Below are positions 26,454-35,100 of a DNA stretch of 64,000 bases, in pieces. Location: contig NZ_CP097149.1 in assembly GCF_023370075.1 (NCBI RefSeq), positions 2,602,001 through 2,666,000 on the forward strand, given 5' to 3'. The notes under the pieces are model-generated. The model made no database searches, was not told the DNA's origin, and saw only the letters and a list, made by a program, of their open reading frames with translations. The stretch comes from Deinococcus sp. QL22. Its GTDB lineage: Bacteria; Deinococcota; Deinococci; Deinococcales; Deinococcaceae. Within the stretch, counting starts at the first letter, position 1, and the number at the start of each line of letters is the position of its first letter. Made by a program: the position numbers and the translations under genes.

Positions 26454-28010
26454 TCACGGAATCTCCACTTCCCCCCGCCACCCCGCAGGCCGCTCCAGCA
26501 GCAGCTTTAGCGGGGTTTCGCCGTGCTTCAGGAGGTAGGTCAGAAAGTTCATCTCGCGTTCCTGTGGCGTGCCATTGGGCAATAGATGGTCTTTTAAGCG
26601 GGTGAGCTGGCCGCTGCGGTCATTTTCTTGCCTTGCCAGAGCGCGGGTCGCCAGCGTTTGCAGGTGGGCGATCCGGGCGGTGGTGCGCGTGCGCGTGCGT
26701 TCGGCGGCTCCCTCCAGCGTGGGATCGAGGGCCGCAATTTCGGCAGCCAGGGCGTGCAAGTCGGCATCGAGGGCGCTGAGGCGTTCGGCGGTCACGGCTC
26801 CGGCCTGGCGTTCCTGCGCCAACGAGCGGCCCAACACACCTTCTGGGTCAGCCTGCACCTGTGCGGCACTGGCATTCAGACGGCGCAGCAGCCGCGCCAC
26901 ATTGGGTTCCAGCCACGTCACGCTCAGGCGGGGCCACAGCAGCGGTTGCTGAAGCCCGTGCAGCGGATAGATCTCTTTCAGTTGTGCCCCATACGCGATT
27001 TCGCCGGGGCCGACCACGAAGGCCGCAGTGGGCAGGAGCGCGTCCTGTACGGTGGGCCTCAGCCCTGCGGCGGGGGTCAGGCGCGAGGGGTCGGCGTCCA
27101 GCACGGCCAGCAAGTCGGCTTTGGTGTAGCTGCGGGTATCGGTAGAGAAGGTTTTGCCTTCTAGCTTCAGCAGTCGGCGTTGGCCGTCGTCTTCCTCTAG
27201 GAACAGGTTGGTGGCCCCCGCCGGGCGGCGCAGTTGCGGCACGAAGCCCCGGCGTTCCAGCGCGGCGGCGGCAGCCTCTATCCGGGCCGAACCTTCCAGC
27301 GGGCGCTCCAGTTCACGGGCCAGCGTGGGGGCCATCAGGCGGGCCAGCGCGGGGTGCAGAGGGTCAAGTACCAGCAGGCCAGCCGGGGCCAACAGGCCGT
27401 GAATCAGGCGGGCAAATACGTCGGCGTAACTGCCGCCAGCCGCCAATGCCCGTTCGATCCTTCCCTGCACAGCAGCCCTGTATTCCGGCGGCGCGTCGAA
27501 AGCGTCCAGCAGGGCCATGACCTGTACTGTCCATTCGGCCCGCCACGGAATACGGCCCACGGGCACGCCTTCCGGCACATCCAGTGTCAGGTGGTGCAGG
27601 CGCTCGGAATGATCCAGCAGCGTCGTAGAGGCCACTTCTGCCGCGTCGTGATCCTGGCTGGCAATCCAATACACGGCCACCACAGGCACGGTTTCGGTAT
27701 GTAGTTGGCGGGCCAAGAGTGCCGCGTCTGCGCCCTTATGCACGCTGTAGGCTGGCCCGGTCAGCAGTCCGGCTTGCTGTCCGGTTACGACCACGCGGGA
27801 AGCGGGGTGCGCCAGGTGCGTCAGGGCCGCCTCTGCATGGGCGTCCAGCGTGCCCAAATCTTGGTGATAGGCCCGCAGCGCCGCCGCCAGTGCCGCACGG
27901 TCTAGCTCGGGCCGCGTCTGTGCCAGTGCCGCCGCCGTATCGCCCGCCCGCAGCCGGATAAATTCTGCCAATTCGCCTGCCCGGTAAGCTGTTGCCAAGT
28001 CTGCCGCCAT
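26454..28010 (-). CDS. bshC: bacillithiol biosynthesis cysteine-adding enzyme
   Basis: BshC joins cysteine to glucosaminyl-malate in the last step of bacillithiol synthesis; cytosolic. 518 residues, near the family length. Characteristic stretches: VVVTGQQAGLLTGPAYSVHKGADAALLA, VPVVAVYWIASQDHDAAEV (the family signature), ELIYPLHG-like region YGAQLKEIYPLHGLQQPLLWPR, and a C-terminal coiled coil (about 400-480). Bacillithiol is the main low-molecular thiol in Deinococcus. The ATG at 28010 has a GGAG-containing stretch upstream. bshA and bshB are not in the window. Confidence 0.93.
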   Translation of the reverse strand: MAADLATAYRAGELAEFIRLRAGDTAAALAQTRPELDRAALAAALRAYHQDLGTLDAHAEAALTHLAHPASRVVVTGQQAGLLTGPAYSVHKGADAALLARQLHTETVPVVAVYWIASQDHDAAEVASTTLLDHSERLHHLTLDVPEGVPVGRIPWRAEWTVQVMALLDAFDAPPEYRAAVQGRIERALAAGGSYADVFARLIHGLLAPAGLLVLDPLHPALARLMAPTLARELERPLEGSARIEAAAAALERRGFVPQLRRPAGATNLFLEEDDGQRRLLKLEGKTFSTDTRSYTKADLLAVLDADPSRLTPAAGLRPTVQDALLPTAAFVVGPGEIAYGAQLKEIYPLHGLQQPLLWPRLSVTWLEPNVARLLRRLNASAAQVQADPEGVLGRSLAQERQAGAVTAERLSALDADLHALAAEIAALDPTLEGAAERTRTRTTARIAHLQTLATRALARQENDRSGQLTRLKDHLLPNGTPQEREMNFLTYLLKHGETPLKLLLERPAGWRGEVEIP

Positions 28011-28290
28011 CCGCTCCGCCTCTTCCTTTTCACCGTTCGGGCCAAGATGATGCCTGCCAGACGGAAGAATCTTGAATTTAGACCCGGCACCGCAAGGAGC
28101 GGCACAAGGTCAACCCATGCACGTTAAAGCACCGCAAAACTTAAAGCAACAAACGGCAGGAGAGTGATCTGTGTTGGGTCAAGGGTGCGGGGGAGGGGCG
28201 TCGACGTGAGGGAGCAGAATCTACCCACTCAGCGAGGATAGAACCTGTTCAAGAGTATGAATTCTTTGCTTTGAAATCCCTTGACCCGGC

Positions 28291-28965
28291 CTAACGCAAC
28301 GGCTCTCGCGTGGCCTGCTGCAAGCCAGTGCGGTCAGTCAGGATAATTCGGCGGTAGCCCAAATCCAGCAGCCCACGGGTGCGGAAGTCGCCCAGCAACT
28401 TGGTAATCGTTTCACGGGTGCTGCCGACCACATGGGCCAGATCTTGATGAGACACGCGCTCGCGCAGAGCCAGCGTACCGCCTTCGGGCCAGGGGCCTTC
28501 GCGCTCGGCGAGATTCAGCAGGGCCAACGCCAACCGCTGCGACACTTCCAGAAACACCAATCCGGCCAGCCGTTCCTGCACGCCCCGTGTCTGGCGCGTG
28601 ACCTGTTCGGTAAGGGCCACGCCCACGGGCGGGTAGGTACGGGTCAGGCGAGATAAGGTTTCCTGGCCGATCATTAGGGTTTCGGTGTCGTCCATCGCCT
28701 CGGCATATACGCCGTAGCGTTCGTTGTGCAGCAGAGTAGAGGCTCCGAGCAATGCGCCCGCGCCGTGGACGTCCAGCGTGACCTCGCGTGCGCCGGAACC
28801 AAGGCGGTACAACCTGACCGTGCCGCGCGTCAGCAGGTGCAGCGTTTCGGCGGGGTCTTCGGGATGAAACAGCAAACCGCCCCGCGCCCAGCGCCCTACC
28901 CGTCCTGCTGCCACCATCTGCGCCTGAGCGTCTGCGGGCAAAACTCCAAAAACACCGGGCAACAT
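28291..28965 (-). CDS. Crp/Fnr-family transcriptional regulator
   Basis: A 224-residue regulator: cyclic-nucleotide-binding-type beta barrel (about 15-125, with LHLLTRGTVRLYRLGSGAREVTLDVHGAGALLGA), a dimer helix and a winged HTH (about 165-200, ERVSHQDLAHVVGSTRETITKLLGDFRTRGLL). The recognition helix carries STRETITK, as in other Crp proteins. The nucleotide pocket lacks the RSS-like motif of cAMP-dependent Crp, and there are no Fnr cysteines, so its signal is unknown. Leaderless by appearance (CATACT 7 bases before ATG) and divergent from the glycosyltransferase gene. Confidence 0.88.
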   Translation of the reverse strand: MLPGVFGVLPADAQAQMVAAGRVGRWARGGLLFHPEDPAETLHLLTRGTVRLYRLGSGAREVTLDVHGAGALLGASTLLHNERYGVYAEAMDDTETLMIGQETLSRLTRTYPPVGVALTEQVTRQTRGVQERLAGLVFLEVSQRLALALLNLAEREGPWPEGGTLALRERVSHQDLAHVVGSTRETITKLLGDFRTRGLLDLGYRRIILTDRTGLQQATREPLR

Positions 28966-28972
28966 GCCCCGC

Positions 28973-28978
28973 AGTATG
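28973..28978 (-). promoter_or_regulatory. -10 box of Crp-family gene
   Basis: CATACT on the minus strand, 7 bases before the ATG at 28965. Confidence 0.45.
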
Positions 28979-29027
28979 ACGCAAGCGGGGCCGGAAGTTG
29001 CCGGGGGTATCTGGGGGGCCGCCCAAA

Positions 29028-29058
29028 TTGGTCACTCGCCAGCTGCGCCCTTTACAAT
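29028..29058 (+). promoter_or_regulatory. promoter of WecG-type gene
   Basis: -10 TACAAT (29053-29058), 9 bases before the ATG at 29068; a TTGGTC (29028-29033) lies 19 bases upstream as a possible -35. Confidence 0.5.
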
Positions 29059-29067
29059 CTGCCCAGC

Positions 29068-29850
29068 ATGACCAACGCCCGCCCCGCCGAACCCTCCACG
29101 CCCACCCCCGCCGATTCCGCTCGTTTGGATCTGTTCGGGTTGCCGCTGGACGTGATTTCTCTGGACGCCACCTTGGATTTGTTGGGCGAGTGGATGTTCA
29201 CGCAGTCCCGCGCCCCGCACACCGTGGTCACGCTGAACCCTGAATTGATCGTGCAGTCGCGCAGCCACCCCGAATTTGCAGGCGCGGTGCAGATCGCTGA
29301 TCTGGTGACCGCAGACGGCGTGGGCATCGTGTACGCGGCCCGCCAACTGCACGGCGTAGAAGTACCGCGTGCGCCCGGGTTCGACATCGTGGCAGGCCTG
29401 ATGAAACGGCACGGGGCCGACCTGCGGGTGTTCTTCCTCGGTGCAAAACCCGGTGTGGCGGAAGTGGCCGCCCAGAATGCCGCCCGCGACTACGGGATTA
29501 CGGTGGCAGGCGTCCATCACGGCTATTTTGATCTGCCCGAAGACCAGCGCGTGGCCGACTTGGTGGGGGCCAGCAACGCCCATTTAGTTCTGACCGCGAT
29601 GGGCGGCGGGCGGCAGGAAACCTTCAACCAATACTGGCGGCAGGTGCTCAATGCGCCTGTGCTGATCGGTTGCGGCGGCGTGATTGACGTGCTGGCCGGA
29701 ACCGCTGACCTTGCCCCCGCATGGACGCGCCGAATGGGCGTGGAATGGATCTGGCGCGTGGTGGGAGACCGCAAACGCTGGAACCGTGCGCCTCGGTTGG
29801 CGCAATTCGTGCGGCTGGTGCGGGCTGAGAAGAAGCGGTTGGGACGGTAA
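29068..29850 (+). CDS. WecG/TagA/CpsF family glycosyltransferase
   Basis: GT26-family enzyme of 260 residues that adds N-acetylmannosamine (or a related sugar) to a lipid-linked acceptor in cell-surface polymer synthesis. Family features: TVVTLNPELIVQSRSHPEF, LVTADGVGIVYAARQLHG, GFDIVAGLMKRHGADLRVFFLGAKPGVAEVAA, HHGYF, LVLTAMGGGRQETF, and the C-terminal WTRRMGVEWIWRVVGDRKRW that anchors it to the membrane face. No other surface polysaccharide genes are adjacent. The start at 29068 is set by the -10 box; a longer frame upstream overlaps the Crp gene. Confidence 0.88.
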   Translation: MTNARPAEPSTPTPADSARLDLFGLPLDVISLDATLDLLGEWMFTQSRAPHTVVTLNPELIVQSRSHPEFAGAVQIADLVTADGVGIVYAARQLHGVEVPRAPGFDIVAGLMKRHGADLRVFFLGAKPGVAEVAAQNAARDYGITVAGVHHGYFDLPEDQRVADLVGASNAHLVLTAMGGGRQETFNQYWRQVLNAPVLIGCGGVIDVLAGTADLAPAWTRRMGVEWIWRVVGDRKRWNRAPRLAQFVRLVRAEKKRLGR

Positions 29851-29875
29851 GGCGCTTGGTGGGGCTGAGCGCGAA

Positions 29876-30230
29876 GGGCGTCTCAGGGTCGAGGGTCTGA
29901 GGAACGGCAATCGCTGACACCCCCTCCCACTTTCCTCCGGGCTGTACCAGTCAGGGGTGAGGAGTTAAACAACACTTCCAGCCCTTTGCCGTTAGCCCTC
30001 GCCCCTTGTGGGACTCGTAGAGCTGCACCGCAGAGAGGGGCGCTGGAAAACAGCGTGGTGGCTCGCAGCGCTTCTTGGTCAGAACGGACTGTCGTCACAA
30101 ACGGACTCGCATGAGCAAGCCATTCCTCCCCATGAGGACGCCTGGCCGCTGCGAAGCAGAGGGGGAGGGGGCGATTCTGCAACGCCTCCGCCCCAGCACC
30201 TTAGACCCTCGACCCTTAGAGCCCCCTTCC
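29876..30230. repeat. intergenic repeat region, copy C (diverged)
   Basis: The 430-base gap between two rightward genes. It holds elements recalling copies A/B in altered order: GACTCGTAGAGCTGCACCGCAG, GGGCTGTACCAG, and at both ends the tail motif (TCTCAGGGTCGAGGGTCTGA at 29881 inverted; CTTAGACCCTCGACCCTTAGA at 30200 direct). No gene seen. Confidence 0.45.
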
Positions 30231-30269
30231 CCCGTCCTCACCTCACGGACAGGCCCGTTCCAAGTTGCC

Positions 30270-30275
30270 TATACT
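30270..30275 (+). promoter_or_regulatory. -10 box of sdaAB
   Basis: TATACT, 6 bases before the ATG at 30282. Confidence 0.6.
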
Positions 30276-30281
30276 GCCCCC

Positions 30282-30947
30282 ATGTCCCTACTCGACATGA
30301 TCGGCCCCGTGATGATCGGGCCGAGCAGCAGCCATACCGCTGGCGCTTGTCGCCTCGGCTTGGTGGCACACCACCTATTGGGCGAGGCTCCACGCACCGC
30401 CCGCATTGGCCTGCACGCCAGCTTTGCCAAAACGGGGCGCGGTCACGGCACACATCTGGCGTTGGTGGCCGGCCTGTTGGGATTCCTGCCCGACGATTCG
30501 CGCCTGCCCGACGCCTTTGCCGAAGCCGAGAAAGCGGGTTTGAAGGCCGAGTTTCATGATGTGGACTTGGGCGACGTGCATCCCAACACGGCCCAAATTG
30601 ACCTGAAGGGCGACACCGGGAGCGTGACGGTGATCGGCAGTAGCACAGGCGGCGGCATCATCCGGGTCGGCAGTGTGCAGGGCTTCAAGGTGGATTTCGA
30701 CGCCTCTCAGCCCACGCTCTTGCTGCGTTACGTGGACACCATCGGCGTAATTGCCCGCGTTGCCACCACCCTTGCCGCCGATGGAGCCAACATCGCCGCC
30801 CTGACCTGCGCCCGCGAAAAACGGGGCGGAGACGCACTCTTAGCAATCGAACTCGATCAGCCCCTCAGTGATCCTGCCCTGAACTTTGTGCGGGCTTGGT
30901 CGGGTATGGCTTGGACGCGGATGCTGCCGAAGCTGATGGATGGGTAG
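30282..30947 (+). CDS. sdaAB: L-serine dehydratase, beta subunit
   Basis: Beta chain of the two-subunit iron-sulfur L-serine ammonia-lyase (serine to pyruvate and ammonia). 221 residues. The conserved start [21 protein letters not shown] is present, as are [17 protein letters not shown] and HPNTAQIDL, and a C-terminal ACT-like domain (about 145-215, [29 protein letters not shown]) that can bind serine. Start set by the -10 box. The alpha-chain gene follows after 135 bases with its own ribosome site, as in Bacillus-type split enzymes. Confidence 0.93.
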   Translation: MSLLDMIGPVMIGPSSSHTAGACRLGLVAHHLLGEAPRTARIGLHASFAKTGRGHGTHLALVAGLLGFLPDDSRLPDAFAEAEKAGLKAEFHDVDLGDVHPNTAQIDLKGDTGSVTVIGSSTGGGIIRVGSVQGFKVDFDASQPTLLLRYVDTIGVIARVATTLAADGANIAALTCAREKRGGDALLAIELDQPLSDPALNFVRAWSGMAWTRMLPKLMDG

Positions 30948-31082
30948 GAACGGCTCGTGGAGATGTGAAATGAATCTCTGTCTTTGATTCCAGAGTTCAA
31001 AACCCCTAATTTCTCTGCCCAACTGCGCCATTCCCCCGTTCCACAATCCACGCACCACGTTCCCTCCGAAGGAGTTTCCCTA

Positions 31083-31973
31083 ATGCTGACCCTCACCGAC
31101 CTGATGAACGCCCCGGCCCCCGCTTCCGGCTGGGTTTTGGCGCAAGACTGCGAGGAAACGGGGCTTGACCCGGCTGATATTCGTGCCGAAATGGCCCGGC
31201 GAATTGGCGAAATGCGGGCCAGCATAGAGCGGGGGCTGAGCAGCGACGCCAAAAGCATTACGGGCATGGTGGGCTGGAATGCCAAGGGGCTGTGGGACGC
31301 ACCCGACGCCCTGAACGCCCCGCTGATTCGCCGGGTGCAGGCCTACGCGATGGCCGTGAACGAGGAAAACGCCCGCATGGGCCGCATCGTCGCCGCCCCC
31401 ACCGCCGGAAGTGCCGGAACCATTCCCGGTGCTTTGCTGGGCGTGGCCGACCATCTGGGCATTCCCGATGAACGGTTGGTAGACCCCATGATTCTGGCAG
31501 CAGGCGTGGGCAAAGCCATCAGTAAACGCATGTTCATTTCGGGTGCGGCGGGTGGGTGTCAGGCCGAAATCGGCTCCAGTGCGGCAATGGCAGCGGCGGC
31601 AGTGACCGAACTCTTGGGCGGCAGTCCCCGCGCCTGCATCCACGCGGCCAGCCTCGCCCTGATGAATACCATCGGCCTCGTATGCGACCCGGTAGGTGGC
31701 TATGTAGAAGTGCCCTGCGTGAGCCGGAATGCCTTTTTTGCCGTTCACGCCGTCAGTGCGGCGCAGTTGGCGTTGGCGCAACTGGAATCCTTCATTCCGC
31801 CCGATGAAGTGGTGGGTGCGATGGCCCAAGTTGGCCGAATGATGCCCGCCCAACTGCGCGAAACGGCGGAAGGTGGCCTGGCCCAGACGCCCACTGGGTT
31901 GGCCGTAACTGCCCGAATGGAAGGCCGCCAACCTGACGAGGGCGGCGGCATGATCGAACTCCCGATGGCATAG
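31083..31973 (+). CDS. sdaAA: L-serine dehydratase, alpha subunit (iron-sulfur)
   Basis: Catalytic chain of 296 residues carrying the 4Fe-4S cluster that acts as Lewis acid. Conserved: [59 protein letters not shown] and [20 protein letters not shown], supplying the three cluster cysteines. AAGGAG upstream of the ATG at 31083 sets the start. The gap to sdaAB (30948-31082) shows a CCACAATCCACG/CCACGTTCC stretch similar to sequences near 18540 and 56660. Confidence 0.95.
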   Translation: MLTLTDLMNAPAPASGWVLAQDCEETGLDPADIRAEMARRIGEMRASIERGLSSDAKSITGMVGWNAKGLWDAPDALNAPLIRRVQAYAMAVNEENARMGRIVAAPTAGSAGTIPGALLGVADHLGIPDERLVDPMILAAGVGKAISKRMFISGAAGGCQAEIGSSAAMAAAAVTELLGGSPRACIHAASLALMNTIGLVCDPVGGYVEVPCVSRNAFFAVHAVSAAQLALAQLESFIPPDEVVGAMAQVGRMMPAQLRETAEGGLAQTPTGLAVTARMEGRQPDEGGGMIELPMA

Positions 31974-31982
31974 GGGAGAGGG

Positions 31983-32549
31983 TTAAGCGGTGCGGGCGCG
32001 GCGGCTTGAGCGTTGGCCGAGCAAGGCTCCGGTGTAAGTGAGGGCGGCGGTCAAAGCGGATTCCAGAAGCATCCAAAGATTGAACTGGGTTGCGGTCAAA
32101 TCCAGGGTGATAGGTGGGGAGACTCCCCACGGCCCATCAAATTCAACGGCTGCCGGAGCGGAGATGAGGGCCGCCCAAACCGTATCCAGCAGCGGGAGCA
32201 TAAGAAAAGCCAGCGCGATAGCCAACGGTGCTATGCGGGCGCGTCCAGCTCCGAAACCAATCAGGAGCCATAGCGCGACTACGCCAGAAAAATACAGTGG
32301 TGTATAAGTCCGAATAAATGTGCCCACTGCGTTGGTGTCGACGTGCATACTGACTCGGCTTGCCAATATTCCAATCAGCGTAAATAAGCCGCTAAAGGCT
32401 GCTGCACACGCCAAGGCCACTAAAAACCCCGGCAGATGTTCCCGCCAAGCAAATAACTGCGCCGCCTGCTGAGTCTCTCGCGCCCACTCGGGATCACTCA
32501 CCGCTTCGGCTTCGTTGTGCATGGCGTCCTTCCAAGCTTTAGGCTTCAT
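31983..32549 (-). CDS. multi-pass membrane protein paired with PadR
   Basis: A 188-residue protein with a soluble N-terminal third (MKPKAWKDAMHNEAEAVSDPEWARETQQ) and four membrane segments (LPGFLVALACAAAFSGLFTLIG, YFSGVVALWLLIGFGAG, LAIALAFLMLPLLDTVWAALI, LLESALTAALTYTGALLG). Its ATG overlaps the PadR stop (ATGA). PadR-plus-membrane-protein pairs are common in bacteria, where PadR often controls the membrane gene and itself; function of this membrane protein is unknown and no HAAS-type signature is clear to me. The upstream frame extension is not supported. Confidence 0.7.
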   Translation of the reverse strand: MKPKAWKDAMHNEAEAVSDPEWARETQQAAQLFAWREHLPGFLVALACAAAFSGLFTLIGILASRVSMHVDTNAVGTFIRTYTPLYFSGVVALWLLIGFGAGRARIAPLAIALAFLMLPLLDTVWAALISAPAAVEFDGPWGVSPPITLDLTATQFNLWMLLESALTAALTYTGALLGQRSSRRARTA

Positions 32550-32842
32550 GTCAACGCTCCTTTGAAAGAGGCTGCCCCCTCCGGCTGCTCCTGCGCAAGG
32601 CTTATTCCGCTGGCGGTCAGGGTGTAGATGTGCCGGGGCGGTTTGCCGGGATGCGGCGAGGCTTCCCATTCGGCGTTCAGGTGCCCCTGCTCATGCAGCC
32701 GTTTCAAGATCGGGTACAGCGTGCCACTTTTGAGGTCGGTGGCTTTGCTGAGATCGTAGCCGTGCATGGGTGCGGGGTGCGTGTGCAACAGCGTCTGCAG
32801 CACGGCGCGGGTATGAGGGCTGGAGTTGGGAGAGCGGGGCAT
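32546..32842 (-). CDS. PadR-family transcriptional regulator
   Basis: A 98-residue winged-helix repressor-like protein: HTRAVLQTLLHTHPAPMHGYDLSKATDLKSGTLYPILKRLHEQGHLNAEWE then GKPPRHIYTLTASG, which is the standard PadR winged helix (GxxLyPiLkrLe and R-Y-Lt-G). It is of the short type with no long C-terminal dimer helix. I use the ATG at 32842; in-frame alternatives are 32857 and 32896. A palindrome with CATAT/ATATG arms overlaps the region before the start and may be its own operator. Confidence 0.82.
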   Translation of the reverse strand: MPRSPNSSPHTRAVLQTLLHTHPAPMHGYDLSKATDLKSGTLYPILKRLHEQGHLNAEWEASPHPGKPPRHIYTLTASGISLAQEQPEGAASFKGALT

Positions 32843-32860
32843 ATCGTATATCAACATATG
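32840..32860. promoter_or_regulatory. candidate PadR operator
   Basis: On the minus strand CATATG-TTGATATAC-GATATG: inverted arms CATAT and ATATG around an AT-rich centre, right at the PadR start. Autoregulation is typical of PadR. Confidence 0.4.
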
Positions 32861-32915
32861 TAGAGTTTGAAGTCGAGTCCCTGTACCTTTGGTCATATTG
32901 GCCTGCCGACTGCTT

Positions 32916-32921
32916 TACAGT
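32916..32921 (+). promoter_or_regulatory. -10 box of methyltransferase gene
   Basis: TACAGT, 7 bases before the ATG at 32929. Confidence 0.5.
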
Positions 32922-32928
32922 ACCCAGC

Positions 32929-33735
32929 ATGACCGCCAACCATCCCGCCGAAGTTGCCGCCCACTACGCCACCGAACAGCATTTACGAACCCGGATCGAG
33001 ACCCATCGGCGTTACACCGTCGGCCCCGATCTGGAAGCCAGCTTGGATGAATTGCTGCGGCTGAATGGGCAAGAAGCCTTGCTGGACGTGGGCACGGGGC
33101 CGGGGGAGTTTCCGGGAAGGTTGCGGGCGCAGGGGCATCGAGGCCGACTGGTAGGCGTGGATTTGTCGGCGGGCATGGTGGAACAGGCCAGCGCCCATCA
33201 GCCCGGTGTGGAATTCGTGCAGGCCAGCGCCGATGCGTTGCCCTTTGCTGACGCCACGTTTGATGTGGTCACGGCCCGCCACATGCTCTACCACGTGCCG
33301 AATGTGGCCGCTGTCCTGACAGAATTCCGGCGCGTGCTGAAGCCGGGTGGCCGCTTTCTGGCTGTCACCAACGCCAGCACCTACCTATCCGAATTGTGGG
33401 CGGCGGTGGCCGAAGCGGCCCTGTCCGAACCGTCGCTGGAGGCAGTGCGGGCCAGTCGGGGCAGTTTCGCGGCGGCCTTTTCGGAACTGAACGGGGAAGC
33501 GTTGGTACAGGATACGTTCGGCCATATCGGAGTCAGTTTTTCGCACAGTGCGCTGGTGTTTCCAGACGCTCAACCTGTGCTGGATTACTTGGCCTCGCTT
33601 CCGTCATGGCACAACCTATCCGGGCCCGAGCAGGAGCGCGGGCGGGCGGCACTGGGCCAGGTGCTGCGGCCCCTGCTGCAAGATAGCGGCTGGCGAGTGT
33701 CTAAAACGTTGGTGTTTCTGCGTGCCAGCAAATAG
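32929..33735 (+). CDS. class I SAM-dependent methyltransferase
   Basis: A 268-residue Rossmann methyltransferase. Motif I is LLDVGTGPGEFPGRL (about 47-60), motif II VGVDLSAGMVEQA, motif III VEFVQASADALPFADATFDVVTARHMLYHV, then FRRVLKPGGRFLAVTNAS. It resembles UbiE/small-molecule methyltransferases with an added C-terminal lid; substrate unknown. Leaderless by appearance. It is divergent from the PadR gene and ends 3 bases from the convergent HAD gene. Confidence 0.85.
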   Translation: MTANHPAEVAAHYATEQHLRTRIETHRRYTVGPDLEASLDELLRLNGQEALLDVGTGPGEFPGRLRAQGHRGRLVGVDLSAGMVEQASAHQPGVEFVQASADALPFADATFDVVTARHMLYHVPNVAAVLTEFRRVLKPGGRFLAVTNASTYLSELWAAVAEAALSEPSLEAVRASRGSFAAAFSELNGEALVQDTFGHIGVSFSHSALVFPDAQPVLDYLASLPSWHNLSGPEQERGRAALGQVLRPLLQDSGWRVSKTLVFLRASK

Positions 33736-33738
33736 TTC

Positions 33739-34422
33739 TTAGACGGAGGCTCCCAACCCCAACGCCGCCCGCAACTCCTGGTGCGTGTGCAGAATCCGGC
33801 TGGCCCCCGCTGCGGTCAGGGCCGCCGCGCCGCTGGGGTGAGCATGGCCGCCCGCCAACAGGCCCCAGACTGCTGCGCCCGCCGCGACTCCGGCCAGTAC
33901 ACCTGTGGCGCTGTCTTCTATCACCACGCAACGTTCTGGCGTTACGCCTAACTGTGCGGCGGCGTGCAAGTACAAATCTGGCTGGGGCTTGCCGCGTCCG
34001 CCCACGCTGGCCGGGTCATAGGCGTGCTGGCCCACCAATTCGGCTAGTCCCGCCGACGCCAATTTCAGATGCAGGCGGGTGCGTTCGCTGTTGCTGGCAA
34101 CGGCAAAAGGCAGCCCCGCCGCGTTCAGGGCGTCCAGCGTTTCCCGCGCTCCCTCTATGGCGGGCACGGCCTGAAACGCCGCCGCCAACCGCGCATCCAT
34201 CACGTCTGTAAAGGTGTCGGGGCGCTGCCAGCCGTGATCGGTGGACAGCCAATCAAAGAGGGCGGCATGCGTGGTGCCCACCGCCCGCGCCATAAAGTTC
34301 TCGCGGTTCATGGTCAGGCCATGCTCGGCCAGCAGATCGACCCAGACGTTGGCGGCCAACAGTTCGCTGTCTACCAGCACGCCGTCCAGATCGAATAGCA
34401 CGGCGTCGATTTCGGGCTTCAT
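33739..34422 (-). CDS. HAD-superfamily phosphatase, phosphoglycolate/beta-phosphoglucomutase-like
   Basis: A 227-residue subfamily IA HAD hydrolase. Motif [11 protein letters not shown] with both Asp residues (about 11-15), cap domain of helices 20-85, motif II VASNS, motif [12 protein letters not shown], motif [11 protein letters not shown]. The usual substrates are sugar phosphates; the wording of motif I (DGVLVDSE) fits the CbbY/beta-phosphoglucomutase or YniC group. A GGAG stretch lies about 12 bases before the ATG. HIT gene is upstream in the same direction, 121 bases away. Confidence 0.87.
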   Translation of the reverse strand: MKPEIDAVLFDLDGVLVDSELLAANVWVDLLAEHGLTMNRENFMARAVGTTHAALFDWLSTDHGWQRPDTFTDVMDARLAAAFQAVPAIEGARETLDALNAAGLPFAVASNSERTRLHLKLASAGLAELVGQHAYDPASVGGRGKPQPDLYLHAAAQLGVTPERCVVIEDSATGVLAGVAAGAAVWGLLAGGHAHPSGAAALTAAGASRILHTHQELRAALGLGASV

Positions 34423-34543
34423 ACGGACTTGCTCCGCTTCCCAACTTTCCGGAAAAGCACCGAAAAGTCGTCCATCTGCACCATTCTGTCCTTTTTGCTT
34501 CTCCTTCCAATCGGATTCGTCTTCGACTCATCGCAATTTATTC

Positions 34544-34891
34544 TCATTCGGTGTCGCTCTCTGGCCCGGTTTGCCAGCCCGCCAGAATGTGAATGTGGGT
34601 ATGAAACACCACCTGCCCGCCGCCCTCGCCGCAGTTCACCACGAAGCGGTAATCGTCGGCCTGCTCGCGGGCCACCTTCACCGCCGTCAGCCACAGGCGG
34701 CCCATTTCGGCGGCGTCGGTAATGTCGTCCACGCGCTCGGTATGCCGCTTGGGAATCACCAACAGATGAATCGGCGCTTTGGGCGCAATATCCCGAATGG
34801 CAATAAAATCTTCGTCCTCGAACACGATTTCCGCCGGAATCTCGCGGTCAATAATTCGCTCAAAAATGGTGCGTCCACGGTTGGCGGTCAT
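34544..34891 (-). CDS. HIT-family (HINT-type) nucleotide hydrolase/binding protein
   Basis: A 115-residue histidine-triad protein. Starts [43 protein letters not shown], and the triad lies near 95-101 in [10 protein letters not shown] (HxHxH). HINT proteins hydrolyse AMP-lysine or adenosine phosphoramidates, sometimes guarding tRNA ligases. Length normal. TAAGCT 6 bases before ATG makes it leaderless. Confidence 0.93.
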   Translation of the reverse strand: MTANRGRTIFERIIDREIPAEIVFEDEDFIAIRDIAPKAPIHLLVIPKRHTERVDDITDAAEMGRLWLTAVKVAREQADDYRFVVNCGEGGGQVVFHTHIHILAGWQTGPESDTE

Positions 34892-34897
34892 GTGGCT

Positions 34898-34903
34898 AGC
34901 TTA
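34898..34903 (-). promoter_or_regulatory. -10 box of HIT gene
   Basis: TAAGCT on the minus strand, 6 bases before the ATG at 34891. Confidence 0.5.
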
Positions 34904-34967
34904 GCGGGCTGGGGCCGGGGGCGTCATGCCGTCTGTTGCCGAGTGATCCAAAAGCAGTCCAGGCGCA

Positions 34968-34973
34968 TATAGC
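34968..34973 (+). promoter_or_regulatory. possible -10 box of desiccation-related gene
   Basis: TATAGC about 130 bases before the ATG at 35101. The leader in between is long and otherwise featureless. No -35. Confidence 0.3.
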
Positions 34974-35100
34974 CCTACGAGAACAGAACGCCACCCCCGG
35001 TGGAACGCCCTTTCCGCAATCCTCACTTCCTGAACGCTCCGAGCCTCATAGCTCAGGCGTCCAGCAGGTGCTTTTGCGCCCCTTTCTAGGAGAAACTGCC

